Below are positions 57,986 to 64,000 of a stretch of DNA of 64,000 bases, piece by piece (the first letter of the stretch is position 1; every line of letters starts with the position of its first letter). The stretch is from Phoebastria nigripes (Eukaryota > Chordata > Aves > Procellariiformes > Diomedeidae), in the NCBI GenBank assembly GCA_035582835.1, contig JAYKAV010002508.1, forward strand, positions 204,993 to 268,992, in the 5' to 3' direction. Made by a program: the position numbers and the translations under genes. The notes below the pieces were generated by a model that had not been told where the DNA came from, did not search any database, and was given only the letters and a program-made list of their open reading frames with translations.

Positions 57986-60084
57986 TCACAACTATAATCA
58001 GATGGCTTTCACCTTAAAACTAGTTGTCACATAATCTCATGATTCTGGAACCAGAGTTGGGTAAGTTTACCACATTGCAGAAGACGTAGTATTTGATGAT
58101 GTTCAGTCTTGTTGCATCAACTAAAGTAAGAACACTAATTGGTAACAGGACTTTGCTCAGAGTAATATCAATAGTTGGATAAATTACGCTAATTACAAGT
58201 CGATTAAAAGTCTTGGAAGCCCAATCATACTCCCGAGTAATCATCAGCAAAGATGGGAGCCATTTTGAAGCAACAGTTTCAGACCAGCAGTTTACAAGGC
58301 AAAGCAGTCTGTGGTGTAGGCATCCACAACCAGGTGGGGCCATGCTGGCCTTGTGCGGCAGAAGTCCCGAGCCTCCACGTTCTGAAAAGTGGGACAGATT
58401 GTCATCTTCTTCTTCGGGTCCTATATACCCACATCATTTCAGCTCTCGGGATCTAGATGGGAGATTGGTGGAATACAGTTTTGGGATCCATAGTCCTGGG
58501 ATGGGTGAGCTTCATATTAAGACTGTTGCAGATTGATTTGTTGGACAGAGGCCACTTTTGCTCCGCAGCCACCATCATACTCGGGAAATAACAGAGAGAG
58601 GAGTTAGGGCAGTTGGGGGGAGAGAGAAAAGCAAACCTACTACCTACACACTCTCTATATTACAGTGATGTTTTCAAACTCGGGAGTAAAGCTGACATCT
58701 GAGCTAGATACAATAAATCAGCTCTCCTCTTTTGCCTAGCAGTGTTCTTTCTGGGCCAACTGACAGCATTTGTGGGAAGATACAAGACACATCTGCATTT
58801 CGTAGTTCACACTCGTTGCCTATGCATCACTTGCTGGATGAGTAAGGGGATTCTTCCTTCAGTTGCTAGGGTTTGACATTCAGACTCTCACTTTCCCTAG
58901 TGAGAGTGAAAAAGCAAAGCAAAAAAAAAAAGAAGTCTTACAAAAGTAGAAATTTATTTTGCTGTTCCTTCCCCACTTCCCATTTTTGAAGATTCATGAA
59001 AAAACACACGTACATCTTGGCACACTGCAAGGATACGGCATAGAAGATGTTTTCCTCAACACAGAAATCCAACATTCACTTCAGGAAAGGTACTGCTGGC
59101 CAGAAATATTAAGGATTCAAAATGGTTGATACTTTAGGAAATTAACCATAAAAATTTGGTCAAATCATCACTGTGTTATTGATGTAGAATACAATAACAG
59201 GTAATACCTGTTTTATGGTTGCAAAAAGCAAGGAAAGAAATGGGAAAGTCACTTAAGGGTGAACAAAAATATCCAAGGAGCTATAATAGCACACAAGAAC
59301 TGAGAAAACAGCATTTAAAGTTAATATTTTAATCATTTTGCTAATGGTGATTTCTAATAGACAATGAGAGCAATGACCCAACTGCTATTATTAAATAATA
59401 GCATTATGAAATTACTGCTGGTAAAATGGACAAAGTAACAGAAGAAGCAACTGCAAATCATCCTTTTCCCCTCAGAAAGCTGAAGTTTTATGAATTACAG
59501 ACAATCTGATTAATGAAAATATTAGTTGGTCAGATAGCTGAGTGTATTTCCTTCAGGATTTTACAACCGGATGGAATAAATGCTATCTAAAAATCAGTCA
59601 TTTGAGTAATTCTTCTGGGTTGGCCAGAGATCTGACCTAACTTTGAAACTGGTTTGTGCTTTAACACCAAACAAATTCTAAATGAAGACTAAAACACGAT
59701 TTGTTTCATTTGATAGCAGTTTAAAACATGCTAAATTAAATATTTAATTCAGCGGTGGGTCTTTTTCGTTCCCTTTTCATCTTCCTTTGGCAGTGTGGCA
59801 CAACCCTGTATTTCTGCAGTGACTCTCCTCCACAGATTTCAGAACTGACATTTTCAAAGGGTGAGACTAGTGACATGTCTAGCCTTTAAATGAGCCAGTG
59901 CCAAATGACTCAGCTCTGACCTATTTCTATTGTATCACCATTAAAAACAACTGTGTTTTGCTACGATGATAAGACCCCAGCTGTGTTTCAAGCATGTTTT
60001 AGAAGGACAAGAAACAAATATGAGCCAACACTGTTAGCCTCTATAATCTTATAAGTGCATGTTTTGATACAGGTCCCTTTGCAA

Positions 60085-60210
60085 AAGTGACAGCCCTTCA
60101 GGCAAAGTTTTAAAGAGACTTTGTCTGAAGTCACACAGTTTGGGTTTGTGAGAAAACGGCTCGAAAGGCCTGCGGCTTCTGACTTACAGCCTCGTGGTTT
60201 GGCTACTAGA
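60085..60210 (-). repeat. Possible MIR-type SINE relic
   Basis: The phrase AGAGACTTTGTCTGAAGTCA then CACAGTTTGGG resembles the reverse complement of the MIR segment around GTGACTTGCCCAAGGTCACACAGC. It is heavily diverged with no clear ends. Confidence 0.3.
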
Positions 60211-63200
60211 TCATGTTTCCCTTTTCCATTGTTTAGTCCTCTTATCTTTGCTCCTGTCTCCTTTATAGCATGTGCACATTTTTTCCTGAGCATTAAAATT
60301 CTGATTTTTCATTTCTTCCTCCTCAGTAATTTCTCTGATCTGCTGTAGCACATCATGTCAGTCTGTGTTCTATTTTTTAAATCGACCCATTGAAATGAAG
60401 TGTTTATAAAGCGCAGCTGCTAACACGAGCACTATTCCTCATCAGATGACGAATAGTATTTTGAGGAAGTCATCTTAGGAAGAAAAAGCTTTTGTGGAGC
60501 TGGAAATTAAACGCTTTTGAATGAGAAGATTTTATTCTAATAAAAAATTTAAACTCGAATCTAGTAAATTCATCATCATATGGATCGCATATCACTAACA
60601 TCAGACAATATCATCAATCCAGGGAGAGTTATCTAGTCTCCATGAAACAACAGTCGGCAATTAGGAACGCAAGACTGAAATCATCAGCTGGGCTATATTC
60701 CTGGCAGCCCACTTGTCATTTGGGATCTGATCTTGCTTCCTGCTCTTACAAGTGCACCAGCCCAGCAGAAACCTGGGCTGAATTTCTTCAGGGTTTTTTC
60801 CTCCCCGACTCCTCTCCCTGCATAATATGCCTCTAAAGGATGTGCTGGCACAAAGAAATTCGTAACTTGTTCAAATCCAAGCACCGAGATTGTACGGTGG
60901 CCAGTTCTCAAACTGGACAGGCTGGAGAACACGGCTGTGCAATACCTTTGCGGCAACTACATCAATTGCTTTCATGGAAAAGTAACTTTAGACAAGCGTT
61001 TAATTATTTTTAAGATGGTTTTCAGTGTGATATACCAGCTGCAAACAGGGAGCAGAGCCAGCCCCTCCTGACTGTCCCGCTGAACAGAAAACCTTCCGTG
61101 CTCCTGCAACAGCATTTCACACCAATTTGCCCAAACCCCCAAGTGTAAAAGTTCAAGTCGGGGCTGCAGGCTTTCTGGTGGATGAAGGCGTTCAGGTGAG
61201 CTGTCGGAGAAGTGAGAAGGTTCAGTTAAACATTTCACTTTCCAGAAGGCTAGGAAACCCCAGGCAGCTCCTGGAGGAGCTCCAGGAGTAGCTGCAGCTG
61301 TAGGAGTTACGTTACCGTCATCTAGTGGTCCTCCTGCAGCCTGCACCCTCGGGTTTTACACTCCAATTTTAGTCAGTTCCCATTCAACAAGCTTTGCATT
61401 TCGCTTAGATTACATATTTAATCTTTTGCTCTGGTGCTGCTAGCCGTCAAGGAGAATCACATCCAAATTTTATGCGTTTCTGTTGCAAATTTCTATAACG
61501 TTAGGCCAAGCCTTAATACCTAAACTTGGGAAACTACATAATACCATCAGGGCACTCCAGAAAGACCAATACTTTGTGTGTAAGAAGCAAATCCAAAGAA
61601 ATTGAAATAAAAAACTTCTTGGAGAAGCAAAGAGGTTGAACTTGAGGAAGCTGGAAAAATTGAGGAAAATTTTTCTTCAGGGGTGCTGGGTAACAATATG
61701 GAATTCATTCCTCATCCTCCAGCCGGTTATGTCCCACTCACAGTTTTGTTCAAGTTCTGAAAACCTTAGTCATCAGAAAGGTCAACCTGTTGCTCTTCAG
61801 GGATGCTTGCTAGTCTCCTGCCAGACGAACCAGAGTTTTTGCTCTAAGAAGCATTACCAAGTAATCTGAGGAGCTGCAGCCCCAAACGCGGCCAGTCTGC
61901 TGACCTTTCTCTCTCTCCTTCACCGCTCTGTCCTAATTCTTCTTGTAGTTTCTGCATGTTACATTTTGGAAGAGCTCAAATAACATCCCAGTTTATTTTT
62001 AGAGAAAACTCAATAGCAAGACAGAGCTATCACCACATCATTTCCACAGAAGGACAGGCATTTAAGGAGATAGACATTTTCCCCTTTTTATTTTCCTTTT
62101 CTTTTCTTACTGTGCTTTGCATCCTCTAGCAGGTTGCAGCAGAACTCAGAGCCAGACATATTGTGTATGGAGCTCATGCCTAAGCATAAATACCTCAGCT
62201 TTACTCACCTGAACTTCTAAGCCTAACAGGTCTTGATGTAACGTCTCCGCTACTGAAGGATGCCCTTCCCCACAGTGCACCTGAAGCCTGTGCTGGGCGC
62301 TGGCCCTGACAAGTGTCCGTCCCACAATTTTCACTGTTGTCCCCTGGCAGCATCAGCAGTAACATCAGCTGCCATGCACTCTTTCTGGTGTAAAAATATT
62401 GTGGTACCTGTGCCCCTGCGGCTGCACACAGTTGAAATGCAAATCACCCTTGAGAACCCTTTTAAATATATCATTATATTAAGAAAAATGAAAGAGTGTG
62501 GGTTTTTTTTTAATATTTCAAGGAGGTGCAAAGTAAATGTGGAACAGCCAGCTTTCTCCAAAGATCTAAAGGGATCCCCAAAGTCTTTTTAAAATAAACT
62601 TTCCCTTAATTGGGAGAAATGATTCAGTGTGCTGTGGGGGGCAAAGAAGTAGAGCATAGCCTGTTTCCCTTCGTGCCAGCTGGCTGGCTTCGATTTGCAA
62701 ACAGCGCAGAGAAGGCTGTAATATAATTCTCTGAAAACTGAATGCAACTACTCTATGTTTATGCCTGCAAATGACTGCAGAAGGGTGTGAAAGTATACCA
62801 GCAACAGAGTCGCCTGCATGAGCAAAGCCATACTCTTTCCTGGCCTGTTTCTTCCCCATGAAATGTAAGATTAAAATAACCTTTTCTACCTTATGATCTA
62901 CATTGCCGTTACCCAGTCCATGTGTTTGATAGTGCATGCGAGGTGCCCTTCATCTCTCTCACTCTTTACCCATGGGACGTTCGAGTTACAGTATGTTTGA
63001 AAAAGCTCGTCATTTATGCATCCTCCTGTGCATCCTTCCAGGCAGAGTATGGATGACTGATGGGCTGTGACTGCAGACAGTGGGTTTCAGTGGCCTAGGG
63101 AGTCCCGCCTGCTGATTTTAATAGGATAAAGCACTGATGGAATGCTCAAGGGTTAACACCATATTGAGAAAGATGGACTCCACGCCTCTCATACCTCTTG

Positions 63201-63370
63201 GCAGCTAAATCCTGACTTCTCCTGCTGAAAAAAAGGAAATGACTTGGCCAGACTTAGCAGAAATTCTACCTGCCTTTACATCAGCTTTGCATTTATTGAT
63301 GTGACTGGTAATTTACAGTACAAGGCAAGAATGAACTGAAGTTGGTGTGAAAATTATTAAACCTATTAAA

Positions 63371-63416
63371 AGTCAACAGCGGAGCTCCCACTGTCTTCAG
63401 CAGGGATAGAATTTCA
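63371..63416. repeat. Possible MITE-like relic
   Basis: AGTCAACAGCGGAGCTCCCA followed by CTGTCTTCAGCAGGGATAGA and ATTTC resembles the half-palindromic wording AGTCAATGGGAGC...GACTTCAATGGGAGCAGGATTTGG of common sauropsid short elements. Degenerate. Confidence 0.35.
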
Positions 63417-64000
63417 TTCTGCTCGTGCTGGTTGCATTAGATTTGTAGGGCTTTTTGCTTCTTTACAGCAGCACAGAATGAAGAGTGGCTACATAGTTCA
63501 TGGACAAATTAAAAAATACAGCAATTGCAATAGAAGTGTTTGAAAAAACTCCTGAAACAAGCATTAAGGATGCCTTATTTGAAACACAAAGGAAAATGCC
63601 CTGCTTAGAAAGATAAACAGCATTTCTAGTCCCTACAGAAAGATTTGGGGAAATATAACATAAAACATAATCTCACTCGTGTACTGNGATTGGAAACACC
63701 GAGCAACTGTGTGGTGTTTTTCTTTTCTGAAATCTCAATGCTNAAGCTTTCTTCTCTTTGCTTCCACAGTTTTTTTAAACACAAAAGTCAGTCCAGTGTG
63801 CAGTTGTTTTAAAGCATGATTTTGCTATGTTGTCCCTCCTTAAAATCCTCAGGCTGTCCTTATGTAAAGTATAGGATCACGATGGGCAGAAATTGTTTGC
63901 AGATGGTAAGAAGACGACAATACAAAACGGTTTCACAGGCCACATAATAATGGAACTTAACCCTATTGTATGTGGCTTCTCAGCATTCAGCCAGCTTTCT

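Larger units (their letters stand above)
57986..64000. other. Intergenic sequence between TIGAR and CCND2
   Basis: No gene is recognised; CCND2 is expected beyond the right edge. The opposing open frames at 58020-58343 (-) and 58213-58536 (+), each 107 codons, have no family I recognise. A MIR-like phrase lies near 60085-60210, a 9-bp hairpin at 61268-61288, and a MITE-like phrase at 63371-63416. The rest is AT-rich with homopolymer runs. Distal enhancers of CCND2 could lie here but cannot be identified from one sequence. Confidence 0.5.

Noticed and set aside
1..64000. CRISPR arrays, operons, phage or bacterial mobile elements, tRNA or rRNA genes
   Set aside because: None seen. The sequence is vertebrate nuclear DNA with spliced genes and CR1/MIR repeats.

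Overview
This is a 64 kb window of a bird (or at least sauropsid) nuclear genome. The evidence is intron-split vertebrate genes, CR1 LINE fragments in both orientations with the avian-type 3' end and an 8-bp ATTCTATG-like tail, old MIR-type SINE relics and a CpG-island promoter. Scattered single N bases and one 24-N gap mark it as a draft short-read assembly. The species cannot be named from the sequence.

Three protein-coding genes can be assembled exon by exon with every splice phase closing. Starting from the left they are: FGF6 on the + strand (3 exons, 2565-6161, 206 aa), FGF23 on the + strand (3 exons, 27816-31163, 254 aa) and TIGAR on the - strand (6 exons, 56717 down to 44954, 279 aa). 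This is the conserved vertebrate block C12orf4-FGF6-FGF23-TIGAR-CCND2 (human 12p13), seen here in inverted orientation. C12orf4 should lie left of the window and CCND2 right of it; neither was recognised inside.

Layout: 1-2.5 kb is FGF6 upstream sequence. 2.5-6.2 kb is FGF6. 6.2-27.6 kb is an AT-rich intergenic region with CR1 fragments, a MIR relic and palindromic MITE-like relics. 27.6-34.0 kb is FGF23, with a TATA promoter, a CR1 insertion in intron 1 and a long AT-rich 3'UTR ending in an AU-rich element and a poly(A) signal. 34-45 kb is the convergent FGF23/TIGAR intergenic region, which includes the probable TIGAR 3'UTR. 45-56.7 kb is TIGAR. 56.3-57.3 kb is its CpG-island promoter with a full CRE and tandem GC boxes. 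57.5-64 kb is the TIGAR-CCND2 intergenic region with one CR1 copy.

Functionally, FGF6 is a paracrine heparin-binding FGF linked to muscle, and FGF23 is the endocrine phosphate/vitamin D hormone that needs Klotho. They are ancient paralogues that share a 104-bp middle exon and identical intron phases. TIGAR is an unrelated neighbour, a fructose-2,6-bisphosphatase-like phosphatase of the histidine phosphatase superfamily.

I did not find an undescribed biological system. The points most worth a second look are a GC-AG intron in TIGAR, an Asp at the TIGAR position equivalent to human Glu102, a Ser-x-Asp in place of Ser-x-Glu next to the FGF23 furin site, a clear internal duplication in the FGF23 Klotho-binding tail, and the FGF23 3'UTR AU-rich element.
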